From Erpetoichthys calabaricus (taxonomy: Eukaryota; Chordata; Cladistia; Polypteriformes; Polypteridae): DNA of 64,000 nt. Below, in pieces: positions 12,287 through 21,960 of the stretch. Below the pieces are notes generated by a model. The model saw only the letters and a list, made by a program, of their open reading frames with translations, did no database searches and was not told the DNA's origin. The position numbers were made by a program, and so were the translations under genes. The stretch covers positions 133,827,083 to 133,891,082 of the forward strand of contig NC_041399.2 of NCBI RefSeq assembly GCF_900747795.2, in the 5' to 3' direction. Positions within the stretch are counted from its first letter, which is position 1. Every line of letters begins with the position of its first letter.

Positions 12287-12579
12287 CCTTCTTCCAGATC
12301 GGCCCCAAGGTGTTTCACGTGATTACGTAGGAGGCGTGATGACGCAATACGCGACTCCGCCCCCGTCCATTACAGTATATGGACAAAAAAGAGGTTCCAG
12401 TTATGACCGTTACGCTTTGAATTTCAAAATGAAACCTGCCTTAACTTTTGTAAGTAAGCTGTAAGGAATGAGTCTGCCAAATTTCAGCCTTCCACCTACA
12501 CGGGAAGTTGGAGAGTGAGTGAGTGAGTGAGTCAGTCAGTCAGTCAGTCAGTGAAGGCTTTGCCTTTTATTAGTATAGA

Positions 12580-13085
12580 TAATTCATTCTGAAATGGTTG
12601 CCCTTGGGGTTCTTTATTTAGCAACCACACCTGCTCTTTATTTGAGAATTGCTCCTAGGAGGAACTTCTGGGACTTGACGAAGATACAGTATGTAAAGTT
12701 ACTCTTGATGGTAAGTTTAGTCAGTGAATGTTTGGTTTGGAGACAAAATATTTACCGCTGGGGAATTTATTTAATGACAACACTTGTACTTCATTCCACC
12801 CCAGGAAGCACCAATTGCCCCTTTTAGTTATTTATGTAACAGTAACTGGAGCAGCAGAGACTCAGTCAGACTTCTCAGATGAACTCCCCTTCTGCTACTC
12901 TTGGGTACATTTAGACAGAAGGATCAGTCTCCCTTTTTATCCTCACAGGCCATGCTGACATTTCTGTTCCTGCATGGCAGCCCTGGAACACGTCTATGAG
13001 GCTCTCCTAGCTCCTTCCTGAAAGGAAAGCAAGGGTGGCTCTGAGACATCTGGAGTTATCATACTCTCTTGTAGTGGCTTTCTCT
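12580..13085. other. Unassigned sequence
   Basis: No gene and no recognised repeat. Frames of 76-77 aa here lack any familiar motif. It ends in a short (TAA)n run at 13100-13114. Confidence 0.4.
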
Positions 13086-13089
13086 GGTG

Positions 13090-14112
13090 GGTGGTGTTAA
13101 TAATAATAATAATTTAATAGGCTAGTTGGAGATCATGATGCTGGCAAAGCAAAATATTATCTCCAAAAAGAAGCCGAATAAATCAAAGAGAAATACTTGA
13201 GGCAAGAGACCAAAGCTCAGAATATGAAACTTCAGCTAAAAAATAACATCTATAAAGCTAAAATAGAACTGCTGAAGAGCAAACCAGTACATGGAAAATT
13301 CTTTCAGGACTTGGAAAGATTATTTGTCGATAAGCAGGCGTCTATGCATTGACTTCGCAGTTCTGGTCTAAAAGGAGAGACAGAAAGCTTAATTATGGCA
13401 GCACAGGACCAGGCACTTAACACCAGGTACCACCAGAAGAACATCTTAAAACAGCCAGTAGACAGTAAATGTAGACTATGCAACAAGGCAGAAGAGCATA
13501 TTAGTCATATTGTTGCAGGCTGTACAACACTTGCACCTACTGAATATACACAGAGACATAATAAAGTAACCAGTTATGTACACTGGACTATGTGCAAGAA
13601 TCTAGGGGTACAAGTGCCAGACAAGCATTATGAATACCAGCCAGAAAAGGTCGTGAACATCAACGATATCACCATCATGTGGGATGTTCCAATAACAACA
13701 GATAGAGCAATCCTAGCGAATTGTTCTGATATTGTGCTGCATAATAAGAAAGAGAGAACCTGCCTGTTGATTGATATAGCTGTCCCAGATGACTTGAACA
13801 TCATGTTAAAAGAAACTGAGAAGATCAGCAAATACAAGAATTTGGAAAACGAGATTAGCAAGATGTGAAACTGTAAAACTAGAACTGTGCCAGTTATAGT
13901 TGGAGCATTAGGTACATTAAAGAAAGATCATGATGAAAACTTGAAGATGCTCCCAGGCCATCCATCAGCTAGTGAAGTGCAAAAGATCGCACTTTTGGGC
14001 ACTGCACACATCCTTAGAAAGGTGTTAAGGTAAATCACTTTGGCTTCTTGTTGTAGCCTGGATTTACCAGCTAAAACCGCAAAGACATCATGTGAGAGGA
14101 AACAAACAATGA
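13090..14112 (+). mobile_element. LINE 3' fragment with restriction-like endonuclease (R2/R4-type superclade)
   Basis: The main frame is 13395-13868, with recognisable sequence on both sides. In order it shows MAAQDQALNTRYHQKNIL, a CCHC knuckle (CRLCNKAEEHISHIVAGC), then YTQRHNKVTSYVHW. A restriction-like endonuclease-type stretch follows (WDVPITTDRAILANCSDIV, then LLIDIAVPDD and KISKYKNLENEI). After a stop at 13866 the tail continues VPVIVGALGTLKKD and LLGTAHILRKVL. The knuckle-plus-nuclease order is that of LINEs with a C-terminal PD-D/E nuclease. It is 5' truncated and has stops. The tail ends in (AAT)n. Confidence 0.7.
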
Positions 14113-14439
14113 ATAATAATAACACGAGTCTGCAAAATTAAAGTAATAAAAAATTGTTTTGATTTTTATTGGTGTTTTTCTTTGCATTTATTAACATAAT
14201 AAAAAATATAAGAATGTTTTCATGACCTCACATTTAACTACATAATTAAAAAGAAATTTAATTTACAATTTAACAAATTGCATGTTTTGTTCATATACTA
14301 TACAATATTGTTCTAAATTAGTTTGTCATTAAGTCAATGTAACATTTTTAAACAAATGTAAAGAATACAATACATATTCATTCACTTACTTATAACTTCT
14401 CTAGTTTGTGTCACTTCATCTTTATTTTGATCCAAAACT

Positions 14440-14770
14440 GTTTTTGGTGGACCATTGTTTGTACGTTTTTTCTAGTACATCCCTGTAGTTGGCTATCATA
14501 CTGACTTCCCAGCACCCTGGTACCTGCCGTCATGTCCATGATATGCCAAGACTTTCCGGGAAAAATTCCAAATGCAAATCCAAAAATGTGAACTTAGAGC
14601 TCAGGTTGCAACCCAATTCCTTAAACTTAACTAGTAAAGTTTGCACAATTTCATTATAATTTGCATCTTTATTGTTTCCCAAAAACTTAGAAATTACTTC
14701 TTTGAATGATACCCATGTCTCCCTTTCCACCCTCTCTGTCCATCTCAGAGAAAACTGGGAATTTTGCATG
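14440..14770 (-). pseudogene. Relic of a transposon-like gene of unknown class
   Basis: The minus frame 14530-14769 ends FKELGCNLSSKFTFLDLHLEFFPESLG. One frame further on, it continues as RQVPGCWEVSMIANYRDVL. This order recalls a C-terminal block (LGCxMSLKxHFLxSHLDFFPENLG...RYQGxWD) seen in many uncharacterised, probably mobile, arthropod and cnidarian proteins. A frameshift separates the two pieces. The identification rests on memory of that block only. Confidence 0.4.
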
Positions 14771-15097
14771 CCTTGACTGCTGACCCAGTAAGATGCATAG
14801 AACTTTCAGCTATATTCTGACTTTACTATTGAGTAAAATAACTGCTTCACTTTAAATAGATTTCAATATTAGTAAATAATAAATTCAAACAAATTACAAT
14901 TAAAATAAAATATTTATATTTAATTAATTATAAAACAAAACAGAAAAAAACATAATTGACAGTTAAAAAACTGTGTGTTTATGAAAAAATGTTACATGAT
15001 GGTGAAAAATGATTTTTATTCTTGAATTCAGCACAGTAAAATATGTGAAAAATCAAACCAGTGAAATAATCAAAACAAGTTTTTCAATGTAAACCTG

Positions 15098-15098
15098 T

Positions 15099-15131
<33 letters not shown>

Positions 15132-15133
15132 AT
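15098..15133. repeat. (TAG)n microsatellite
   Basis: About twelve TAG units precede the LINE tail that follows. Confidence 0.9.
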
Positions 15134-15569
15134 AGTACAAACTGGTGAGGAAGGCAGGCTCTATTGTAGGCACGGAACTGGACAGTTTGACCTCTGTGGC
15201 AGAGCGACAGGCACTGAGCTTGCTCCTGTCAATACTGGAGAATCCACTAAACAGTATTATCTCCAGACAGAGGAGCAGCTTCAGCGACAGACTGCTGTCA
15301 CTGTCCTGCACCACTGACAGACTGAGGAGATCGTTCCTTCTCCACACTATGTGACTCTTCAATTCCACCCGGGTGTGGGGGGGTGTAAGCGTTAACATTA
15401 TACAAGATTATTGTCTATTATACCTGCCTTGCACTTTCCACCTTGCATTTTCTTTTTTCTTTTTTTTTTTTAACTTGCACTGCGTTTTTATTGCTCTTTA
15501 ATTAATATTGTTTTTTTATCAGTATGCTACTGCTGGAGTATGTGAATTTCCCCTTGGGGATTAATAAAG

Positions 15570-15657
<88 letters not shown>
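15134..15657 (+). mobile_element. LINE 3' end with (TATC)n tail
   Basis: The plus frame reads RKAGSIVGTELDSLTSVAER and LLSLSCTTDRLRRSFLLHT, the very C-terminus common in fish L2/CR1-like LINEs. A 3' UTR then ends AATTTCCCCTTGGGGATTAA and TAAAG, followed by (TATC)n from about 15571. The tail continues at 17311 beyond a Tc1 insertion. Confidence 0.75.
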
Positions 15658-15659
<2 letters not shown>

Positions 15660-17308
15660 CAGTTAGGTCCATAAATATTTAGACAGAGACAACTTTTTTC
15701 TAATTTTGGTTCTGTACATTACCACAATGAATTTTAAATGAAACAACTCAGATGCAGTTAAAGTGCAGACTTTCAGCTTTAATTCAGTGGGGTGAACAAA
15801 ACGATTGCATAAAAATGTGTGGCAACTAAAGCATTTTTTTAACACAATCCCTTCATTTCAGGGGCTCAAAAGTAATTGGACAATTGACTCAAAGGCTATT
15901 TCATGGGCAGGTGTGGGCAAATCCGTCGTTATGTCATTATCAGTTAAGCAGATAAAAGGCCTGGAGTTGATTTGAGGTGTGGTGCTTGTATGTGGAAGAT
16001 TTTGCTGTGAACAGACAACTTGCGGTCAAAGGAGCTCTCCATGCAGGTGAAAGAAGCCATCCTTAAGCTGCAAAAACAGAAAAAACCCATCCGAGAAATT
16101 GTTACAATATTATAAGTGGGAAAATCTACAGTTTGGTACATCCTGAGAAAGAAAGCAAGCACTGGTGAACTCAGCAACGCAAAAGGACCTGGACGTCCAC
16201 GGAAGACAACAGTGGTGGATGATTGCAGAATCATTTCCATGGTGAAGAGAAACTCCTTCACAACAGCCAACCAAGTGAATAACACTCTCCGGGGGGTAGG
16301 CGTATCGATATCCAAGTCTACCATAAAGAGAAGACTGCATGAAAGTAAATACAGAGGGTGCACTGCAAGGTGCAAGCCACTCATAAGCCTCAAGAATAGA
16401 AAGGCTGGATTGGACTTTGCTAAAGAACATCTGAAAAAGCCATCACAGTTCTGGAAAAACATTCTTTGGACAGATGAAACCAAGATCAACCTCTACCAGA
16501 ATGATGGCAAGAAAAAAGTATGGGGAAAGCGTGGAACAGCTCATTATCCAAAGCATACCACATCATCTGTAAAACACGGTGGAGGCAATGTGATGGCTTG
16601 GGCATGCATGACTGCCAGTGGCACTGGGACACTAGTGTTTATTAATGATGTGACACAGGACAGAAGCAGCCGAATGAATTCTGAGGTGTTCAGAGACATA
16701 CTGTCTGCTCAAATCCAACTAAATGCAGTCAAATTGATTGAGTGGCGTTTCATGATACAGATGGACAATGACCCAAAACATACAGCCAAAGCAACCCAGG
16801 AGTTTATTAAAGCAAAGAAGTGGAAAATTCTTGAATGGCCAAGTCAGTCACCTGATCTTAACCCAATTGAGCATGCATTTCACTTGTTGAAGACTAAACT
16901 TCAGACAGAAAGGCCCACAAACAAACAGCAACTCTAAGCCGCTGCAGTAAAGGCCTGGCAGAGCATTAAAATGGAGGAAACCCAGCATCTGGTGATGTCC
17001 ATGAGTTCAAGACTTCAGGCTGTCATTGCCTACAAAGGGTTTTCAACCAAGTATTAGAAATTAACATTTTATTTCCAGTTATTTAATTTGTCCAATTACT
17101 TTTGAGCCCCTGAAATGAAGGGATTGTGTTAAAAAATTCTTTAGTTTCCTCACATTTTTATGCAATCGTTTTGTTCACTCCACTGAATTAAAGCTGAAAG
17201 TCTGCACTTCAACTGCATCTGAGTTGTTTCATTTAAAATTCATTGTGGTAATGTACAGAACCAAAATTAGAAAAAAGTTGTCTCTGTCCAAATATTTATG
17301 GACCTAAC

Positions 17309-17310
<2 letters not shown>
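15660..17310 (+). mobile_element. Tc1-like transposon, nearly complete
   Basis: Terminal inverted repeats of about 225 bp are present (CAGTTAGGTCCATAAATATT at the left, its inverse at 17285-17310), flanked by TA (15658-15659 and 17311-17312). It sits inside a (TATC)n tract that resumes unbroken on its right side. The single transposase frame is almost whole. Confidence 0.92.
16041..17057 (+). pseudogene. Tc1 transposase, two in-frame stops
   Basis: From the ATG at 16041 the frame runs to a stop at 17055-17057, about 338 codons, the normal Tc1 length. The N-terminal paired-like HTH (MQVKEAILKLQKQKKPIREI) is followed by a GRPRK linker motif. The DDE catalytic residues are all present: ILWTDETKI (D), FMIQMDNDPKHTAKA (D) and SPDLNPIEH (E). 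Only two TAA codons interrupt it, at 16113-16115 and 16935-16937. It could be a recent copy. Whether it was active lately is inference. Confidence 0.9.

Positions 17311-17397
<87 letters not shown>
17311..17397. repeat. (TATC)n, right half
   Basis: About 21 TATC units continue the tract interrupted by the Tc1 insertion. Its left half is 15571-15659. Confidence 0.95.
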
Positions 17398-17962
17398 AAT
17401 AATAATAGAATGCTGCAAGCAAATATTTCTCCATTCTTTTCCTGAACTTCATTTTATATGTTAGGGTCATGGAAAGTTGAAGCCCATCTGGGAGCATTGG
17501 GGCCTAAGCATGAATTAAGTCGTTTTCCACACTCACTGTGCTAGTTTATGTTTTGCATGACTTAAGGAAGTTTGAGAACATGAACAACTTGCAAAGAAAA
17601 CATACTGCATGAGCTGGTTTTATTGGAAAATGTTTGCACTACAAAGGGCACTATAGCATATCAAAATAAGATAAAAATACTGGGATATTCTCCATTGTCA
17701 TTTCTCAGACAACAGTTAGAGGAATGAAAATGTGACAAGCAAGTTAGTGATGTCAGCTCTGCAATATTGAATTGACTGCTTGTGATAAAAGACCAGACCC
17801 AGCCTAATGCTGTGGGCCTAGTTTATAGGTAGGCCATTCCAGGTGCTTCACAGCAGGTTTGCATATAGCGTGAAAAAGGCTATTAGAAGCCAGCAGACTC
17901 CTGTTGCTTTCAATTCATTAATGTTGCACAGTGAGGGCTTGGCTTCCTGCCCAGAAGGGAAA

Positions 17963-18029
17963 ATGAAAGACTGCTGCAAGACAATGATGAGCATTTTGAT
18001 TCTTGCACTACAGGGCATCCTGGCACAAG
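17963..18029 (+). CDS. Candidate first coding exon with signal peptide (unassigned gene)
   Basis: An ATG at 17963 opens a 22-codon stretch beginning MKDCCKTMM, followed by a hydrophobic core and ending LQGILAQ plus one base, directly before CAAG/GTGATT, a plausible donor at 18030. A signal peptide ending at a phase-1 junction is the usual first exon of immunoglobulin-type secreted or membrane proteins. An ATAAAAGA box lies about 170 bp upstream. In human, VSTM2A (a V-set protein) precedes SEC61G in this orientation, so that gene is a possible owner, but no later V-set exon was found. It could be chance. Confidence 0.3.
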
Positions 18030-18437
18030 GTGATTCTTTGCAAATCTTGCTCAAATGGCAAATGAAAGTTTGTCACTTTTTAAAACAGTTTCACCATCAA
18101 GGATGAAAGCTTGTTGAGCATTTTCATTTCTAGCTGCCTGAGTTCATTGCTTGAACTTCTTTACATAACTGTTTCCTTCTAGGTGTTATGCAATTGTCTT
18201 TCCAGAATAAATGCTACTTTTATTCAAGGACAGTTGTGGCTGTTCTGTTAAGTTTGCATTTCACATGCCACTTCTGACACACATGTGTTTCTCTCGACCT
18301 GCTTCTTGTGTTTGAGCTGACTGTGCACATTAAACTCATTAGGACAGGGGTCTCAAACTCAAATTGGCTTTGGGCCACTGCTGGTATTGTCATGTCATAC
18401 AGGGGCCACATGAATGTTCAAGTACAACAAGAGATAC

Positions 18438-18762
18438 AGTGGAACCTCGAGATACGATCACCTCTGTATACGAGAAATTCAAAATACGAGGAAAGTATGA
18501 GCGAAAAATTCAGATCTAAATGCGAGCATTGGCTCGCATAACGAGCCACGAGCCAGGCTGTGGGTATAGCTCACGGCTTAGCGAGGGGGCGTGGTAGCAG
18601 TTGCGAGCCGCGATCTGCGGTGTCTGCGTTTCTCACTTAAGTGCACAGGTGGGAAACTGCCCACATCCATGATTGTTCCTGTGGCTGATGGGCTGCAGCT
18701 GCCATGTCCTCCCCGCATATATAGAGAAGCGCGAGCCGGTTAAGGGGGAGAAGAAGTAAAAG

Positions 18763-18793
<31 letters not shown>

Positions 18794-19404
18794 AAAAAAA
18801 AGGCAGGCAGGCAGGCAGGAAGTCGGTGTGGGAGAGCGAGCGAGCGAGCCAGTGCAGGCTCGCGTGTAGCTGAACAGTGAGCTGAACAGGCGAGCCAAAC
18901 AGCTGAAGCAGGACGGTGTAGAGAAGGTCAGCTGCATTAAGAGTGTCTCGCCTGTTGCAGAGCCTGCAGGTGAGACGCTAACAGAGAAGAAGCACTGGGG
19001 ATTGTCATCTGTTTTTTAAAGACTGCATCCTTTTGACGTTTTAACCTCGTGTTAAAGGATTGTTATTCTTGTGTATTTTAAACCTCCACTTCACAACTGT
19101 TTTAAGGATTATTTATTTAAAGATTTATTGAATGCTCTACTGCACTTTGGACACCTGTTTTGATTCTTTTAATAATCAGTTATATTATTTACCAGTGTTA
19201 TTTATTAAAGGTAGACTACAGTATATATAATTTATGTGTTATTTGTTAGGAAAATTGATTTTTATGTTAATATATTTGGGGTGCGGAACGGATTAACTGG
19301 ATTTCCATTATTTTCAATGGGGACGTTTGTTCTAGATACGAGAAATTCGCTATACAAGCTCAGTGCTGGAACGAATTAAACTCGTATCTAGAGGTTCCAC
19401 TGTA
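18438..19404 (+). mobile_element. Non-autonomous Tigger/pogo-like element inside the hAT
   Basis: CAGTGGAACCTCGAGATACG at the left and its inverse (CGTATCTAGAGGTTCCACTG) at 19385-19404 are flanked by TA. The interior of about 0.97 kb shows no transposase and includes a GA-rich run at 18759-18810. Confidence 0.88.
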
Positions 19405-20017
19405 GTAATATTCCTTAAATCTATTTTTATTTCCGTTACTAACATATTTTTTCAAAAAGCAAGCTGTACGCTAAATACATTACTTTTAAATGTGCAATTC
19501 TTTTTTCATTAAATTAAATAAATTAACAAAGCTTTGCATTAACCTAACACATGCAATACCTGAATACATTTGAACGTATATTTCTGTCCAGAAAACTGGC
19601 AGCGTTTCTGCTCACACAGCCTTGCCACATTTGCCCAAATGGACTTTACAGCTGAAACTCTGAGCACAGATTCAAGATTAGCATCAGTAAACCTATACCT
19701 GTACTTGCATTTATTAAAGTTCATATTTGAGAAAAGCTTCTTACACAGATATGTGCTTCCAAAAAGGCACATTACATGACTGAACACTTTGGACAGCTCT
19801 GGAAAGGATGGAGGTAATTCTCTCAGAAACTGTCCAGTCAAGGGTGCTTTTCCCTGTGCCTGTCTGAACTTAGATTTTAGCTCACTATTGCACTGCAAGT
19901 CAATGAGTTCCATTTGGAACAAACTTGGAACACTCTCCACATCAGCTGAAACGGGGTCTACAAACAGCTGGAAGGTGTTGCAGTGTGACTTAAAGTCAGC
20001 AAAACGGTGATCAGATT

Positions 20018-20140
20018 CCATCCATTATCCAACCCGCTGTATCCTAACTACAGGGTCACAGGGGTCTGCTGGAGCCAATCCCAGCCAACACAGGGCGCAA
20101 GGCAGGAAACAAACCCCGGGCAGGGTGCCAGCCTACTTCA
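20018..20140 (-). mobile_element. Truncated SINE inside the hAT
   Basis: This is the 3' portion of the GGCGGCACGG family in reverse, with GGAGCCAATCCCAGCC and CATTATCCAACCCGCTG. It is flanked by a perfect 11-bp duplication, GTGATCAGATT (20007-20017 and 20141-20151). Confidence 0.92.
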
Positions 20141-20579
20141 GTGATCAGATTTCTGCAGTAGGTTTTCAAAAGCAGATTTACAGTGCATCCGGAAAGTATT
20201 CACAGTGCATCACTTTTTCCATATTTTGTTATGTTACAGCCTTATTCCAAAATGGATTAAATTCATTTTTTCCTCAGAATTCTACATACAACACCCCATA
20301 ATGACAACGTGCAAAAAGTTTACTTGAGGTTTTTGCAAATTTATTAAAAATAAAAAAACTGAGAAAGCACATGTACATAAGTATTCACAGCCTTTGCCAT
20401 GAAGCTCAAAATTGAGCTCAGCTGCATCCTGTTTCCCCTGATCATCCTTGAGATGTTTCTGCAGCTTAATTGGAGTCCACCTGTGGTAAATTCAGTTGAC
20501 TGGACATGATTTGGAAAGGCACACACCTGTCTATATAAGGTCCCACAGTTGACAGTTCATGTCAGAGCACAAACCAAGC

Positions 20580-21960
20580 ATGAAGTCAAAGGAATTGTCT
20601 GTAGACCTCCGAGACAGGATTGTCTCGAGGCACTAAACTGGGGAAGGTTACAGAAAAATTTCTGCTGCTTTGAAGGTCCCAATGAGCACAGTGGCCTCCA
20701 TCATCCGTAAGTGGAAGAAGTTCAAAACCACCAGGACTCTTCCTAGAGCTGGCCAGCCATCTAAACTGAGCGATCGGGGGAGAAGAGCCTTTGTCAGGGA
20801 GGTGACCAAGAACCCGATGGTCACTCTGTCAGAGCTCCAGAGGTCCTCTGTGGAGAGAGGAGAAACTTCCAGAAGGACAACCATTCATCCATTTTCCAAC
20901 CCGCTGAATCCGAACACAGGGTCACGGGGGTCTGCTGGAGCCAATCCCAGCCAACACAGGGCACAAGGCAGGAACCAATCCTGGGCAGGGTGCCAACCCA
21001 CCACAGGACACACACAAACACGCCCACACACCAAGCACACACTAGGGCCAATTTAGAATCACCAATCGACCTAACCTGCATGTCTTTGGACTGTGGGAGG
21101 AAACCGGAGCGCCCAGAGGAAACCCACGCAGACACGGGGAGAACATGCAAACTCCACGCAGGGAGGGCCCGGGAAGCGAACCCGGGTCCCCAGGTCTTCC
21201 AACTGCGAGGCAGCAGCGCTACCCACTGCGCCACCGTGCCGCCAAAGGACAACCATTTCTGCAGCAATCCACCAATCAGGCCTGTATGGTAGAGTGGCCA
21301 GATGGAAGCCACTCCTTAGTAAAAGGCACATGGCAGCCTGCCTGGAGTTTGCCAAAAGACACCTGAAGGACTCTCAGACCATGAGAAAGAAAATTCTGTG
21401 GTCTGATGAGACAAAGATTGAACTCTTTGGTGTGAATGCCAGGCGTCACGTTTGGAGGAAACCAGGCACCGCTCATCACCAGGCCAATACAATCCCTACA
21501 GTGAAGCATGGTGGTGGCAGCATCATGCTGTGGGGATGTTTTCAGCGGCAGGGACTGGGAGACTAGACGGGATAAAGGGAAAGATGACTGCAGCAATGTA
21601 TAGATACAACCTGGATGAAAACCTGCTCCAGAATGCACTTGACCTCAGACTGGGGCGACGGTTCATCTTTCAGCAGGACAACGACCCTAAGCACGCAGCC
21701 AAGGTATGAAAGGAGTGGTTTCAGGACAACTCTGTGAATGTCCTTGAGTGGCCCAGCCAGAGCCCAGACTTGAATCCGATTGAACATCTCTGGGGAGATC
21801 TTAAAATGGCTGTGCACCGACACTTCCCATCCAACCTGATGGAGCTTGAGAGGTGCTGCAAAGAGGAATGGGTGAAACTGGCCAAGGATAGGTGTGCCAA
21901 GCTTGTGGCATCATATTCAAAAAGACTTAAGGCTGTAATTGCTGTAATCGAAAAAGTATT
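20580..21960 (+). pseudogene. Tc1 transposase, broken
   Basis: The ATG at 20580 begins MKSKELSVDLRDRIVSRH, then a TAA. The HTH region continues VPMSTVASIIRKWKKFKT. The SINE splits the frame after the second DNA-binding helix. Then come [12 protein letters not shown] (first D), [16 protein letters not shown], a frameshift near 21545, FQQDNDPKHAAKV (second D) followed by a stop, and WPSQSPDLNPIEHLW (E). All three catalytic residues survive, but the gene cannot make one protein. Confidence 0.9.
20886..21244 (-). mobile_element. Full-length SINE inside the Tc1
   Basis: This 359-bp copy has a perfect 13-bp target duplication, AAGGACAACCATT (20873-20885 and 21245-21257). On the minus strand it starts GGCGGCACGGTGGCGCAGTG and has a box B-like GGTTCGCTTCC. 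It is the best copy in the window for defining the family. Confidence 0.95.

Larger units (their letters stand above)
8935..12579 (-). mobile_element. Helitron with canonical termini
   Basis: Read on the minus strand, the element starts A/TCTATACTAATAAAAGG at 12579 and ends with the hairpin CTGCG-AAG-CGCAG, then eight bases and CTAG/T at 8935. A 5' TC, a 3' hairpin just before CTRR, and insertion between A and T are the hallmarks of Helitrons. No Rep/helicase frame was seen, so it is non-autonomous. It is swollen by nested SINEs, a (TA)n tract, an inverted repeat and an LTR-element fragment. A (GTGA/TCAG)n run at 12513-12553 lies near its 5' end. Confidence 0.75.

Noticed and set aside
12594-12958. 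Two overlapping plus-strand frames with hydrophobic stretches
   Set aside because: No splice sites, no known motif and no good start context. They are probably chance frames next to the Helitron.
20821-21355. Minus-strand frames of 94-163 codons
   Set aside because: They run through the SINE and across its junction with the Tc1, so they cannot be a single real gene.
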